From NCBI GenBank assembly GCA_020747015.1, contig JAGTJM010000017.1, forward strand, positions 558,001 through 622,000: DNA of 64,000 bases, given 5' to 3'. Of this stretch, positions 23,242-35,664 are shown one piece after another. How positions within the stretch are numbered: the stretch's first letter is position 1; every line of letters begins with the position of its first letter. A model generated the notes under the pieces. That model was given only the letters and a program-made list of their open reading frames with translations. It was not told where the DNA came from and searched no databases. Source of the DNA: Pyrenochaeta sp. MPI-SDFR-AT-0127. Taxonomy: Eukaryota; Ascomycota; Dothideomycetes; Pleosporales; Cucurbitariaceae. The position numbers and the translations under genes are program-made.

Positions 23242-23775
23242 TGCCGGTATTGCGGATGTATTCCGATCGTTGCGGTGTAAACAGATTAGACTTCAAGGTA
23301 TCGTGATGTCCTCATCTGAGATTATTCTTGTCCCATCCGCCTGGTTTTGAGTACAGAGTACTAGGAAAGGTGGCGCTGTGTCTGAAACTGCGCGATGCTC
23401 GTCGGTTTTCCCTAGCTCTTTTGGGTGTTTGAAGTTGGGCTATGTATAGAGGCCGGTCGTTCAAAACGCATTCACATCGGACCTCCGCGAAACGCAGATG
23501 CCGTCTATTAAGACCTCTAGGGAAATGGCCTATGCCCTTATTAGCGAGAGGCACACTGTCTGCAGCATGGCTGATGTTACACGAATTGGGTGTTGCGGGG
23601 ATGTCGTGGCGCGTGAGGGGATCCGAACATCCGCGCCGTCAGCCTTCATGTCCCGATAACACAACACAGCGGCCTTCCATTGTTAACAAGCGCTTGTTCA
23701 AGAGACGTAAAGGGACAGGGTTTCGTCATTTCAGTTTGAGTACACCAGTCGTGCTCAACGTACCTGCGCAATACG
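23242..23775. other. Divergent promoter region
   Basis: Holds the promoters of the aldolase-like gene (minus) and the luciferase-domain gene (plus). No coding exon was seen. A stretch near 23610 looks faintly like a tRNA B box but has no foldable tRNA around it. Confidence 0.5.
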
Positions 23776-24535
23776 ATGACGACCCAATACATCGTCGCTG
23801 GCATTGCCCTGGCCGGTCTTGCATTTATATATGACTTCAAGAGCTGGCAGAGTTTTGGTGCGCAATAACATTCTACCTCTAGATTGCAGTCAAAGCTAAG
23901 AACCAACAGGAACTGGAGGTACTCCGCCGACTCTACAAGGCTATCTCAAGATCCGGCGGTGGGGTCTCTATCTGCTCTACAAGCGCCAGAACCTGCTGGA
24001 TCCGTCCCCCATCCCGGACACAGGAACTGCATACATCAAACCTCAAAAAGTACCAGATAGAGTGGGTGTGCGTCCGTCACTGACGCGCTGGACACTTCCG
24101 CAGCGCCAATATCCTGAGAAAATTACACCTGTGGCATCGGCTATGCTGCATCATTTGATGCAAGAATTTGCCAGCACACCAGCATATTCAAAATACATCG
24201 AAACTCGACCAAGCAAGACGGAAGGCGGTACTGGTCCGGCCATCTACGTAAAGCAAAATGTCAAGACCATCAATCCTGTTGCACACAAGATCTTCTATGA
24301 AGTTGCGCATGTACATCCCGCGGAAAACTCGTTACATGTGTATGTGAGTCCGCAAGATGCAAAATTTGTCCTTAGGAGGGGATGGGGTCAGCGATTTCCG
24401 GTTACTTGGCTTGCACCGCCGAGTTGGATCATGGTGTATGCGCCGCGGAATGAAGAGGAGGTGGAGACTGTAAGGGAGATAGTAAGGGCTGCCGTTTGCT
24501 TCGCTGTTGGCCAGAATGTTGATGCAAGCTCATGA
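23776..24535 (+). CDS. Luciferase-like domain (DUF5519-type) membrane-anchored protein
   Basis: Exons 23776-23857 and 23910-24535 (52-nt intron) encode 235 aa. The first exon is an N-terminal membrane anchor (MTTQYIVAGIALAGLAFIYD). The second carries the compact domain named luciferase-like in fungi: an alpha-beta unit ending with VAHVHPAENSLHVYVSP, the W-G-R-P region RRGWGQRFPVTWLAPPSW, and the C-terminal MVYAPRNEEEVETVREIV helix typical of that domain. Proteins of this kind are common in ascomycetes and their function is unknown; there is no evidence of light production. The acceptor at 23909 was chosen because it alone keeps the frame into GTGGTPPTLQG. It is divergent from the aldolase-like gene and followed in tandem by the FAD monooxygenase. 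Confidence 0.75.
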
Positions 24536-24983
24536 GCGTCTCTTTGGTCCCGGAAAAAGAATGTGATCTCTATCTTCGAATACTGCAGTTATACGAGCGT
24601 GGCTTGGACAAGATATATAGACATTGACGTCAAACAGCTTTGTTCAAGTACGATTGTGACTCTCGCACTCAAGAGCTTTTTCATCGCTCCAAAATAAAAT
24701 CATCAACTTCAAGTCAGGTGATTATTCAGCTCTGATCGGACTGAAATAGCGAAGAAACAGCCAATCGGACTCGATGCTGTGCATGCGCAATGGGAAGCGG
24801 AGAACCGATGTCCTGCAGATCATGATCGCAGCCCGCAACCCACTCCGCTGTAACTGATTCACGGCCTCCGGGCGCTAGCTTCCCCTGCAGGTACACATCA
24901 ATTGTAGTCTTTATATCTTTTAAATGCACTCCGGACCCCAGAGTCTCCTAATCTAATAAAACACAGGAAATATTGATACGACA
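24536..24983. other. Intergenic, FAD monooxygenase promoter
   Basis: No coding feature. The final 100 bases are A/T-rich with a short A/C-rich leader before the ATG. Confidence 0.45.
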
Positions 24984-26294
24984 ATGAAGGTGATCGTCAT
25001 CGGAGCAGGTAAGCGGTCAACCAACCTGAATTACTAGTTTACTCACAGATTGGATCAGGCCCTGCGGGATGCGCGCTCGCCCATGGTTTAAGAAAAGCCG
25101 GCATACAGTTCAAGATCTATGACAAGGGTGCGGATGTCTATCGGCACCGCCACTGGGCATTCACGTTGGGTTGGGCGCGACCGTATCTCCTAGACATGTT
25201 ACCGGAAGAGCTGGGCGCGCAAATAAACTCATGTCAGGTCGATCCCTATGTTGACTGTGCAGCGATCGGAGAAGATAGGATCGTGTTGTACAATGGACAA
25301 ACAAGAGAAGAAGCTTTCGCATTCCCGATTCCCAGAGCACGAGAGATCAATATTCGACAGCTGAGAATCCTATGCGCCGAGCAACTGGATGTTCAATATG
25401 GGAAGAGGTTTAGTCACTACGAAGTCATCGAAAATGGGGGCGTAAAGGTGTATTTTGACGACGGATCGAGCGAAGAGGGTGACATTGTCATTGGCATCGA
25501 TGGCGCAATGTCAAAAGTCCGACAATGCTTGCTTGGCCGCAAAGCAGATATGGATATCTTGCCTTTTGCACTGATGAACTTCAATGCATCGTACACTGCA
25601 GAGCAAGCCTTGTTCATCAAAGAGCGCCTGCACCCACTTGTTGACATTGCAATCCATCCTGCCGGCCACTACATTCGCGCCAATGTCTTAGACATGCCAG
25701 ACCAAAAAGACCCCAGCACTTGGACCTTCCAAATCCTATCAACATGGCCATTGAAGGTTGTCGAAGACCACGATAACGAGATTGACAGACTAAAGAGGCT
25801 GAAAGCACATGTGAAAAGAGATGGGTGGGCTGAGCCATACAAGAGCGCTATTGAATGGATACCGGAAGATACGGAAGTCTTGAGAGACCAATTAAAGATC
25901 TGGAAAACCGTGCCGTGGGATAACCAGGGTGGACGAGTCACGCTATGTGGCGATGCCGCGCATGCTATGACCTTTCGTACGTCTCGCCTTCCTTCTCTCA
26001 GTCGCACTTGCTAACAGGCAACATACAGATCGCGGCCAGGGTGCCAACAATGCATTCTATTCTGCACACTGTCTCGTAGAAGCGCTAAAGTCCGTTCAAG
26101 CGGGCACTGCGACTCTGAACGACGCGATAACGGCATACGACGAGAGTATATGGAACAGAGGTGCAAATGAGGTACAGATCTCCAAAGCACAAACATTCTT
26201 CACGCATGATGGTCTTGAGAATTTCATAAATAGCCCAGTTATGAAGTTAGGGACGAAGCCCAGCCATGCTGCGAAGAGCGAGGGATACCAATAG
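24984..26294 (+). CDS. FAD-dependent monooxygenase (aromatic hydroxylase type)
   Basis: Three exons, 24984-25008, 25059-25976 and 26029-26294, give 402 aa. The first exon encodes only MKVIVIGAG; the second continues GPAGCALAHGL, so the first intron splits the dinucleotide-binding GxGxxG motif. The DG motif appears as GIDGAMSKVRQ, and the FAD ribityl-binding GD motif as LCGDAAHAMTFHRGQGANNA, interrupted by the second intron at the His codon. These three motifs define group A flavoprotein monooxygenases, which use NAD(P)H and O2 to hydroxylate aromatic or other activated substrates. There is no signal peptide and no C-terminal membrane helix. It is tandem to the luciferase-domain gene and convergent with the GMC oxidoreductase. 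Such genes often sit in secondary-metabolite or catabolic clusters, but no backbone synthase is nearby. Confidence 0.9.
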
Positions 26295-26832
26295 GCTAGC
26301 CAAGTATGGGCGGTCCATGAATAGAAAGAGGTAGAATTTGCGGAGACGGGAGAGAACCCGGAGGGTCAATATGCGCCGAAGTGTCCTTTCAGCGCCAGGT
26401 TGGCATCTATAGGCTCTTTTCTGCCGTGGGGCTGGGGGGAAGGAGGGGGGGAGCAGGACGTAGACAGCGTCAATTCGTTGAACAAACGCCACTGTGTACC
26501 AAGCAAGTTAAGGCGGGATAATGAAACAGTTCGCTAAATGTAGCTCCAAGAATACATGCGATATTTTAGCGTGGATTGGTCCAGAGCGGGCTAGGTCGTC
26601 CCTCTCCTCATGTTGAGCAGGCTGCTCAGTGCACCACGTAGCTGAACGTGCTGCACAATAATTCGAGCGTGAAGACTTATCCGCTCTCATGAGATTGACG
26701 AGTCTCATGCTGGAATTGCAATCGCAACCGGTATCATATACGAATGGATTCATGAATTAAACCTAAAAGCGAACGATACCTCTGCAGTCATAATACAAGT
26801 GAACAGGTAAAGAATGTATTAATTATAAGTGA
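26295..26832. other. Convergent intergenic region
   Basis: Lies between the 3' ends of the FAD monooxygenase and the GMC oxidoreductase. No coding exon was recognised. Confidence 0.5.
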
Positions 26833-28842
26833 TTACCACCTGAAGGGCCAAAGATCACCAATCGTCGGCAAGATATTAAGGAGATTACGTGCTTTTATGA
26901 TATCAGCCGCCTTTTCAGCAACGGCGTACATAGTCGATTGCAAATGCGTTGCAGGAATGAGGGGAAGGATACTCGCATCGACGACGCTCAGACCTTTCAC
27001 ACCATACACCCTCAAGTCGGCACCAACACAACCACCAAGGTTCTGAGGCATCATCGAACAGCTTCCAGACATGTGAGCGAATGAAGCCTCGAGCCCCTTT
27101 TGCTGGATTAGAGTATTCATAATCTCATCGTCCGATTGAGCGCCAGTGCCGGGAGAGAGTTCAAACGGCGAGAACTTGGCGAGCTCTGGCCGTGCCCATT
27201 GTTTTCTTGTAAACCGGGTCATCTCTGCCAGGATCTGTTTGTCTACAGGGTTCTGGAAGGTGTTCCACTGTACGACAGGGTTGCCGTATTTGTTGCTAGG
27301 GTTGAGAGTAACAGTACCACGTGAAAGTGGACGCTGCAGGGCACTAATGGCTAGACCGAAAGGTACCATGGGAAACTCGCCTGCGGCGGCATCAGTACGG
27401 GAGTGAAGGTTTGCGATGATATCGCGTTGTTTTGTATACCCGCGCAAGAGCGCCGAGTCGTCGTAGACTGAAGGTAGATATTGTCGTGCATTCTGAGACC
27501 TGATGGTCTGCACGATTTGACTCCACTTATCCGTGATAGTCTGTAAACTTAGGAAAGCAAGGCTGCTACCGTGCGCTTGAGTAATTGGCCCAGTGCGACT
27601 AGTCTCGTACTCTGCCCAAGCGGTAGCATTGTATGTAGGGTCCTGGCCGCTAAAGGGGTTGGGAAAAGCCAAGTTTTTGAGGTCATAAAACATGTTTGCG
27701 TTGGGATGGTCCTGCATATTTGCGCCAACAGCAGGCAAGTCCTTTTTCACCGCTGTGAGGAAGGGCTCAGGTCAGTGGATGTCTCACGTGCTGTTCGAAC
27801 AAGAGTACTCACCGACGCCTGCAGCATTAAGGACACTTCTTGGCCCCAGTCCACTGAGCTGGAGTAGTTGAGGTGTGAAGACGGAGCCGGCAGCGAGAAT
27901 GACCTCTCTCCTGGCATAAACCTTCTTGACTGACCCATCTGAGCGCGACTTGAATTGAACACCATTAGCCGTGTATCCTGTCAGTAGGCCTTGACTGAAG
28001 AGGATCTCGTTCGCAGTCTTGCCGGTAATGAGTACAAGGTTACTGCGGGACTTGACGGGGTCGTAGTATGCGTTCTTGGCGTGAGATCGAGTTTGTGTAT
28101 CAGGCCGTAAAGAGGTAGGAATCCAGTATGCGCCAACAGCATTTCCAAGGGCGTGTTCTCTTGGCAATGGTACACCAGCAGCCTTCCAAGATGCCCAAAT
28201 GGTCTTCATGTCGGCATACTCAAAGTTAGGAAACGATGCCTGAACTGGACCATTGCCATAAGCCAAGCTATCGAATGTAGTGCCAAACTCCCTGACATTG
28301 GCTGCTGAGGGCGGCGTGAAGGTTGTCGACTTTCTAAAGTAGAAAAGAAGACTTAGCCAATTCCATCCAGGATTGCCAAGCTGCTCCCAAGCATCATAGT
28401 CAGCAGCAGATGCGCGATCAAAGGCCATGCCATTGACCATAGACCCGCCACCGACTACGTTGCCAACCCAAACCGGATGTGAGCCACCGGTATTGGCGTC
28501 TGGAGCAGAGGGAATATTGTACATGAGCCCGGCATTGATACTGTTTGCAAAATTTGGCACTTGAGTCGTGATATCATCGACGGCGTAGCCATTCTCAATG
28601 ACAAGCACAGTACCTGAACAACTATTAGACTGAATAAGTTAGAGGTCACAGAACAACTTACGTGCTCGGTCCTCACTCAAACGATTAGCAACGGTAAGGC
28701 CCGTCAGTCCGCCACCCACAATGATGTAGTCGAAAGTTTTGCCTCCGACATCTGGTTCGCCGCTGCTGCTCCCTGGTGCTGGGTTTAAGATCTGCGGCAC
28801 AAATGAAGATAGAAAGAAAATGCTTCGAATGAGGAAAGCCAT
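26833..28842 (-). CDS. Secreted GMC oxidoreductase
   Basis: Exons on the minus strand are 28662-28842, 27813-28613 and 26833-27752, giving 633 aa. The N-terminus (MAFLIRSIFFLSSFVPQILN) is a signal peptide. The FAD-binding Rossmann motif is FDYIIVGGGLTGLTVANRLSE. GMC signature 1 is present as GNVVGGGSMVNGMAFDR, and signature 2 as GSVFTPQLLQLSGLGPR. The catalytic histidine region is AHMSGSCSMMP, with a second polar active-site residue in PATHLQSTMYAV close to the C-terminus. The family includes glucose oxidase, aryl-alcohol oxidase, glucose dehydrogenase and choline dehydrogenase, so oxidation of an alcohol or sugar with FAD is expected, possibly giving H2O2. The substrate cannot be read from the sequence. 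NAT, NTGG and NMFY-type positions offer a few glycosylation sites. Confidence 0.92.
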
Positions 28843-30954
28843 AATTAAAAGATGAAAGGTAGGCCCCGAAATAACGGCACAAGGGTGAGGTTCCGACGAC
28901 TTGTCCCTGGGATCCTGAAACTAAAGGGCATGGCAGGTATATAGCGAAATGACTCGGGCAGAATTGTTGGTGAACGCGCCACCCCTGAGTACGCGAAGGC
29001 TACATAAGGTGGCTTCGCCCGTGGACGATCGTTGCTGCACGAAGCACGACGAGTGATTCGATGAACCACAATTGCGGGGCTCAGACTGAAATTTGGGTCT
29101 TCAGATTCCATCGCGCATACACGATGGAGGTGCAGTTACCATGGTTAGTCGTTGATTGTTTCGACAACGTCGTCAAGCTCAGCCTGGGCGATCGAGATCC
29201 CCTGCTAAACATGTTTGCATCTAAGGGACCACACGCGAATTAGCTTGCTGATGATGAGGACGACAGAGGAAGCGATGGCTTGGGTCGTGTGATGCGGACG
29301 ATGGCGGGTGGGCGAGGCCCTGAGGACAGCAGTGTAGTGTCTATTGGCATGTTTGACTGCGCTGGAACGGGAAAAGAGTGGCGTAGGGCAGTCGCTTCCG
29401 TCCTGCAGGAACCCCGCGCTGCCTCGTATGGCAGGCGCCTCTCTGTCAAACCATCGCAATTTACTCTGTTCTTTAACCGGGTACACCCATCTAGACCAGG
29501 GACGGATCGTAGCTGAGGGAAGGAATTGCGACTTCTAGCCGACAGATCACGGCTGAACCATGGGATGATCCTGCATGAGACGACAGGGCCAAGTTTAAGC
29601 GAGGAACCTACGTTCACATCAGCAATCTGCAATGCGGCACCCGAGAATCACCAAGCCACCTGCATCTCGCCAGCCTGCGTCTTGAGATTTCACGCCATCT
29701 TCGGTAGCGAACCAAGGTTTATGCAAATTTTAGTTTGCGATGGTCGAGATTACCAGGCCTTAAGGCTATATGTGGCGTTTTAAGGCCGCCGAGAATAGCT
29801 TAACGTTTGTACTGTGCAAGGGAAACTTTCGCCTTACAGCGGCTTGTGGCGTCTTAAACTTCATATGTACTGTTCCATGCCATCGCATGCATTGGCAGGC
29901 TATCTTTGCGCTTAGGTCACACAAAATCAGGCACGGAAGTGACCAGCCGGTCCAAGAGGCCTTTGTCCACATGCACGTTTTGCTGCGCATCACTACATAG
30001 ACTTTACAACACAATAGGCTTCATCTCTTGCAAAGCGCGGGTTACAGTCTTCCGGGCATCCTCGACAGCGAAAGATTCACGCGGCTGCTCCAGATAGGTG
30101 CGATCTATGCAGCCTTCAGATTATCGGTTACTTGCAGACGATCGGAGTCTCCGCTCGGCGGCCAAAGCAGATCACTTGGTCTGTTTCGAAGCTGAGAGCT
30201 TGCGTCTATCGGGGAACTAGTTTAGACTTGACGCAACGGCGCCAACCATCGACCTCTAGGTTCACGGAGCTGTATACTAAGCTGATGACAGCTGTCCGGG
30301 CGGGCAACTACTGCAAATCATCTGCGTAGAACTAGAACATCCGGCTATCGCGTTCGATAGCTCTGTCTAGGTCCTTGGTTGTTGGGACTTGAGGTTGTTC
30401 CCACTCGCGCGGCCGTTTTGCGTGGCTTCGCAGATAGACCCTTATGAGGAACATGTACAGGCAATGTCAAGTTGACGTTGAAGATAAACTTTTGGAAAGA
30501 CAATGACCAACCTTGCAGGTACGCGGGTACCAAATGGCACGCCGTTGGCTACCGACAGATTCGACTAACATGATGGACAGCGAGGTCTGGATGCAGACGC
30601 CTCTCGAATCATGTCCTGAGGTGTGAGGTGAGAAGTCGCTGCGCCGCGTGACAGGCAGCCATCCTGACACACCACAGGCGCCTCCTGCATGCGCGATAGC
30701 GTCTTTACCTATTGACAGGTCTGATACGCCGGCGGTCGTCTCCGCTGTTTCTGTATGGCATTATTTATATCAGATAGAAAAGCAGGGCGTCCCTGGGATT
30801 ATAGTATACATTCGTCATCCTACACAAGGTTATCTCATATCCGAACATTCGGAGCTCCGAGTAGTACCGCCTGGTGTGGTTGAGCATCATTACCTTCTTT
30901 TCCTTAGTTCTTTGCAATTGAATAATCACATCATCGTTAATACTCAGCGACATC
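28843..30954. other. 2.1-kb gene-poor region
   Basis: It separates the divergent GMC oxidoreductase and rhodopsin-like genes. Frames are short and without family features on both strands. I found no transposon ends, but I cannot exclude an eroded element. Confidence 0.45.
28938..28943 (-). promoter_or_regulatory. TATA box of the GMC oxidoreductase gene
   Basis: TATATA on the minus strand, about 95 bases upstream of the ATG at 28842. The position fits a core promoter. Confidence 0.4.
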
Positions 30955-32226
30955 ATGGCAGCTCCTCCTGTATTTCCTCCAGGGCTACCACTTGACGACC
31001 GATCCAATGCGCTCAAGATACCAATCATCACTCTGATTGTGTTCAGTTCAATTTTCGTTGCACTTCGATTGGGCATCAGCTGGAAAAACCGAAACTACTT
31101 TCTATTGACAGACCATTTACTATGGACTGGACATGTGAGTGAGCTCTGATGCATTCTAGATGCAACCAATTCTGACCGACTTGCAGGCCCTCGCAATTGT
31201 CGGGGCATCATTTGCCTATAAGATGGCAGAAGTTGGTGGGGGAAAACACGTCTGGGACCCAATCATGACACCGGCCAACCTGGAAAAATACCTTAGATAT
31301 CTTTGGGTGGGCCAGCTGTTGAATCTTTACGGCATGGCCTTGATTAAACTCAGTGTCTGCGCCTACATTTTCATGTTGGACTTTTCCAAAGGGTTCCGTG
31401 TAGTCATTTGGCTCTCAGTGATCATTCACATTTCGCTGAACTTCATCTTCCCTTCCATCATTCTTTTTGGAGAGTGCAAACCAATATCGAAACATTGGGA
31501 TGTTGCTGGTACTCAACCAGGATCTTGCTGGCCTGCGAAACCCAGAGTGATATCAGGCAAGCCTCCCTGGTCGTTTCTTAAATCATAGCTAACATGTGTT
31601 TGACAGGATATTCGGGAGCTGCGACAAACATTCTGACAGACTTGATTTACACTATGGCTCCGCTCATATACATCTCGAGGGTTCAATTGCCCAAGCGCAC
31701 GATCTGGGGAGTTCGCGCTGTCTTCCTCCTAGGACTCACGTAAGCTCCCCGCAAAATTTGTTTGTCCGTGTCTCATAGATTTTCCAGAACTACGACCATT
31801 TCCGCCCTCAAATTATACGAAATGAAGTCGCTATATGACTCGCCAGACCCAACATACACAGGAGTCAACTTGAGTATATTCGCAATTGCGGAAGTATTCG
31901 TTGGCGCCTTCACAGCCTCTCTTCCACCTATGCGCAAGACATTTGAGAATCTGCTTCATAAAGTACTTCCAGCAAGTCTTACTGGAGCTTCTAAAAGCTC
32001 TGGAAATAGCTATGCGCTCAAAGGTGTCGGAAGCCAGCCGAGTACCCAATCATCATCAAGACCAAAGCATGATGGTGATGATGACAGCGAGCTCGGCATA
32101 CTCCCGGAAGATGAGACTGTTTCTGGGAAAGAACCAGATAATACGATCGTGAGGATGACACACGTAGCTGTAACTTCTGATGACAAAAGTGAGAGATCGA
32201 GACGGCGACAGGATGACTGGGTTTAA
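30955..32226 (+). CDS. Rhodopsin-domain (PTH11/SAT4-type) seven-helix membrane protein
   Basis: Four exons, 30955-31134, 31187-31556, 31607-31739 and 31788-32226, encode 373 aa. About seven hydrophobic helices cover residues 20-285, followed by a hydrophilic Ser/Asp-rich cytoplasmic tail. The pattern is that of the large fungal rhodopsin-domain family (former DUF3752): a helix-1 Leu/Arg-rich end, YLWVGQLLNLYGMALIKLSVC in the middle, a Cys pair on outside loops (GECKP and GSCW), and YSGAATNILTDLIYTMAPL near helix 5. Relatives include PTH11, a plant-surface sensing receptor, but most members are uncharacterised and this one lacks a visible CFEM domain. The second intron begins with GC (CAG|GCAAGC); it is the only junction that keeps the frame. 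Confidence 0.88.
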
Positions 32227-32520
32227 GCGCTAAATTTGTACGATTGGTTCTAAAGGCCATGATGTTAATGATGCCATAATATACGGCCGAGGCGTTCTCA
32301 AAGTTCATAAACAACCTGAAGAGCATCAATGTAAACTCTTCGTTAATTTTAAGAACTACTTTCACGCTCAATGCCTCTTCTCCCTGTCCCAGTTGCTCAT
32401 CGCATCACGTGTCCAGGATCAGGCGTGCGCCACCAATTGTGGCATACTGCCGAGGTTCGGCGGTACCGAAGCACTTGCTGACGCCCGATAATCTCAGTGC
32501 ATCTACATTCATCGACCATC

Positions 32521-34399
32521 ATGTCGAAACTCTCGCGCCCCTATCGACGTGATCTTCAGTTCCGCGGTTTCATCGAAGGCCTGACGTACTCGGACGGAAG
32601 TTCACAGCCGCTCTGTCATTTCTTTGGTGGAATACCCTTCGCCCTCCCGCCCATAGGTCCTTTCCGCTTCCAGAAGCCAAGGGCATTGCCAACCTGCTAC
32701 CGCTATGGGACCAGAATAAATCCTGGAAGGTTCACCGGCGGTTCCGGGCTATGTCCGCAAGGGTCCAGAGAGGGTCTTGATGAAAGTTCTTGGGATGAGG
32801 ATTGTTTGCAGAGCAACATCTGGGTCCCAGCCGGGGACCCACCTGATGAAGGTATAGCATGACTCTTAATACGATAGCAAAGAAAGAACTGACTTTTAAG
32901 TAGGTTGGCCGGTGTTGTTCTACATCCGTAAGTTTTTCTTTGCACAGTTAGAGTTTGACGCCGCTTGTTTCATCACGATCTAGTCTTCTAGCGGGGAATT
33001 CGAACTCCATATTTTCCGCGAGAGTTTGAAAAATGGAGATTCCAAGGCACGAACTTTCAAGATGCCGAGGAATAGTGGCTGGTTATCATGTCAACGAAGT
33101 CATGTTGTCGATGTTGAGTAAACTTACTGACTTATTGTTGTAGATGGAGGCTTTTTACAATTCGGCACTTCCAACAGCCTAGATTTCTGCGCACTACTCG
33201 GCGAGTCATCCACCAAATGCGTCATTGTTGCGCCGGCTTATCGTTTAAACGTCTTTGGCTTCCTTGCTTCGCCCGAGGCTCTTGAATCATGTCCAGATTA
33301 CGCAGTGAATCTCGGCTTCTGGGACCAACGCATGGCGCTGCAATGGACGTTCGAGAACATCAGCTACTTTGGCGGTAGCGCATCGAACATCACCATCGCC
33401 GGCTATTCTGCGGGTGCGCATTCAGTCTTTCACCAGCTGGCGTATGATCTTGGTGTTCCCGACAAGAAAGCGATTGTGAAAAAAGCGCTTATGCTGTCCA
33501 ATGGACCGGGCATGCAGCCGAAGAGCTTGAATGAGGCTCAGGACCAGTTTAATGAACTACTAAGCACATTAGGCATCGCATTGAATCTGTCAGCAGCAGA
33601 GAAACTTGCCAAGCTTCGTGGTATAGATGCGAAAAAGTTAGTCGAAGCGAGCTATAAGATGGAGCTGCACCAGTATCGCGCCGTGACCGACGGCTCCTTT
33701 GTACGCTACGGTCTGCTTGAGGAGATCAACAACGGCGTCTTCGCCCAAAGCTTAAAGCGAAGAGGTATTCAGCTCATCATTGGAGAATGCAGTGATGAGC
33801 ACTTTGTCTACGGCACCTGGCGACCGCCACAATCAGGATATGAGAATATGCTTCGCCGTTTGGAAGCTGATTACCCTCGAAAAGCATGCAAGGTCTTGAT
33901 GAACCACTACTTTCCGAACCGAAAGCTCCCACCAGTATACAAAACCTGGCAAGCAGCTTTTGGACATATCTACGCTGATGTGCAGATCCATGCCTTTGAA
34001 CGAGGTATGGTCAACACACTGATAAAGCAAGGTGCGGGAGACTTGATTCATAGATATCGCATCGAGTGGCGTGCGAAATGTGTAGATAAGACAATGCCAA
34101 AAGGCTGGGGCGCTAGTCACGGTTCTGATTTGGCTATATGGTTCTTCGGAAATGGAAGCACTTTGAGCGAGAAAGAGAAGAGAATAGTGTCAGAAGGCTT
34201 CCTTGATCCTTTGAGCAGGTTTCTAAAGGGTGAACAATTCGACTGGGGAACGCAGCATGCAATGCAAATCAGGACGTTGAAAAGTGATGGTAGCTTGGTT
34301 ATTGAGGAAGACACCAGACTAGAAGAGGGTCTGAAGCTTTGGGACGAGCTGAAGAAGGCCGGTCTCCTGGCTCAACCTAAAGAAATAGCAAAGCTCTAA
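32521..34399 (+). CDS. Type-B carboxylesterase (alpha/beta hydrolase)
   Basis: Exons are 32521-32851, 32904-32927 (24 nt) and 33144-34399, giving 536 aa. The fold is that of the cholinesterase/carboxylesterase family: GGIPFALPPIGPFRFQKP near the start, EDCLQSNIW, the oxyanion hole HGGFLQFG at the exon 2-3 junction, and the nucleophile elbow GYSAGA with Ser207. The acidic member probably lies in GECSDEHFVYGT and the histidine in GASHGSDLAIWF. There is no signal peptide, so it is probably intracellular, unlike many secreted fungal relatives. The second intron is long for this window (216 nt). Hydrolysis of carboxylic esters is expected, with unknown substrate. It lies 294 bp downstream of the rhodopsin-like gene on the same strand; co-regulation is possible but not shown. 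Confidence 0.9.
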
Positions 34400-35664
34400 G
34401 ATTCGTAGTTGCTTCTACACATCACCAGCTGTTACCTGAACACGAACACTTGACCCAATGAGAATTCTCCTTCCCAAGACTCAGCTCCCACGCCTCTCAT
34501 ATACGCTTAGAACACGACAAAGAGCCGGGGCGCTGTAAGAACGAACCTTATACTTGCAAGTGTAGTGCTCCGTCAGCCGCGCAACCACGACAAACTGAGG
34601 TGAAAAGAAGCTGGATTTCCCACATCGTTGGGGTTCAATAGTCCTTAGTGCTGCTCATAACGCTTGATGAAGGTTTATTCCACCGGCGAAGTGCCAGACT
34701 GATATCGTGTTGTATCCTGCCCTAAACGCTATTGTCATGAACGCGTAAGCACATCAAGCCATGAGGCGCAAGTGAGATTGAGAGCATATACTACTTTCGA
34801 CTTCACATCTTCGAGGGTAGCCCTACCGCGCTGGGATCACCAGTTCGCGTGCAGCGTTCTCGCTTAAGACCTGATTTTAGGTCCCAAATTACTGCTTCTC
34901 GTCGATAGGAGAAGTATTGAATTGAAATTAGGAGCATTACAGTTTCCAGCCTGCAGGTGTCGAGCCACGTGGCTGGCGGCTAAGGTAGTAGCAAGCCGCG
35001 TACCACTGTTCTCGAAGCCCGCCTGAGCGACCGAAGCAAGGGAGACGATGTAAACGACAGTTCCATGGGTGTTTTCAACGGTCCTTTTCCACATGCCTTC
35101 GGCTGCAGATTCCAGACATGGGAGGTGGAAAGTGTAACCAGGGATAGATTCCGGTACGATGCGCGGAATGTCCCCGCTAACCAAAGCCCTAAGCCCACCC
35201 CTTACTGCTTCGATAATCGGTTCAACAAAAGGCCTTATTCTCGGATCATCTCATAAGCCATGCAATAATGGCCAGTTAATCTAATGTAGAGGCAGCGCCA
35301 TGTCCACGCTTCTGTGAATGTTCTAGTCCTTACGATGAATTTCTGAACAGGTGATCCATGCCAATGGTTTACGACTATCACCATTCAGGGATGAAGGGCG
35401 TGAAATCAATACATTCTCTGTGAAGATGGAGTTGGGGGGACGAAGCCCAGAACATACGCCAGATGAAGCAATCGACTGTCTTGAAGGAGAGAGGGGATTA
35501 CTAGGATGATGGGTGACTGATTCTGAAATTCATCTATGGTACAATTCGTCCAAAAGATTGCTCTTCTCTCGCAATGAGCTCATTTGACGCGCTTATTAGC
35601 TTGTGTGTGACCGCAAAGTGCGATGCATCTTTCATCCAGGCTTTCCCTCAGAATCGGCTTTTCC
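34400..35664. other. Intergenic, no gene seen
   Basis: A 1.3-kb region with only short frames. It is bounded by the 3' ends of the carboxylesterase and a minus-strand hypothetical gene. Confidence 0.45.

Noticed and set aside
23608..23640. GGATCCGAACATCC resembling a T arm
   Set aside because: The stem does not pair properly and the rest of a tRNA is missing.
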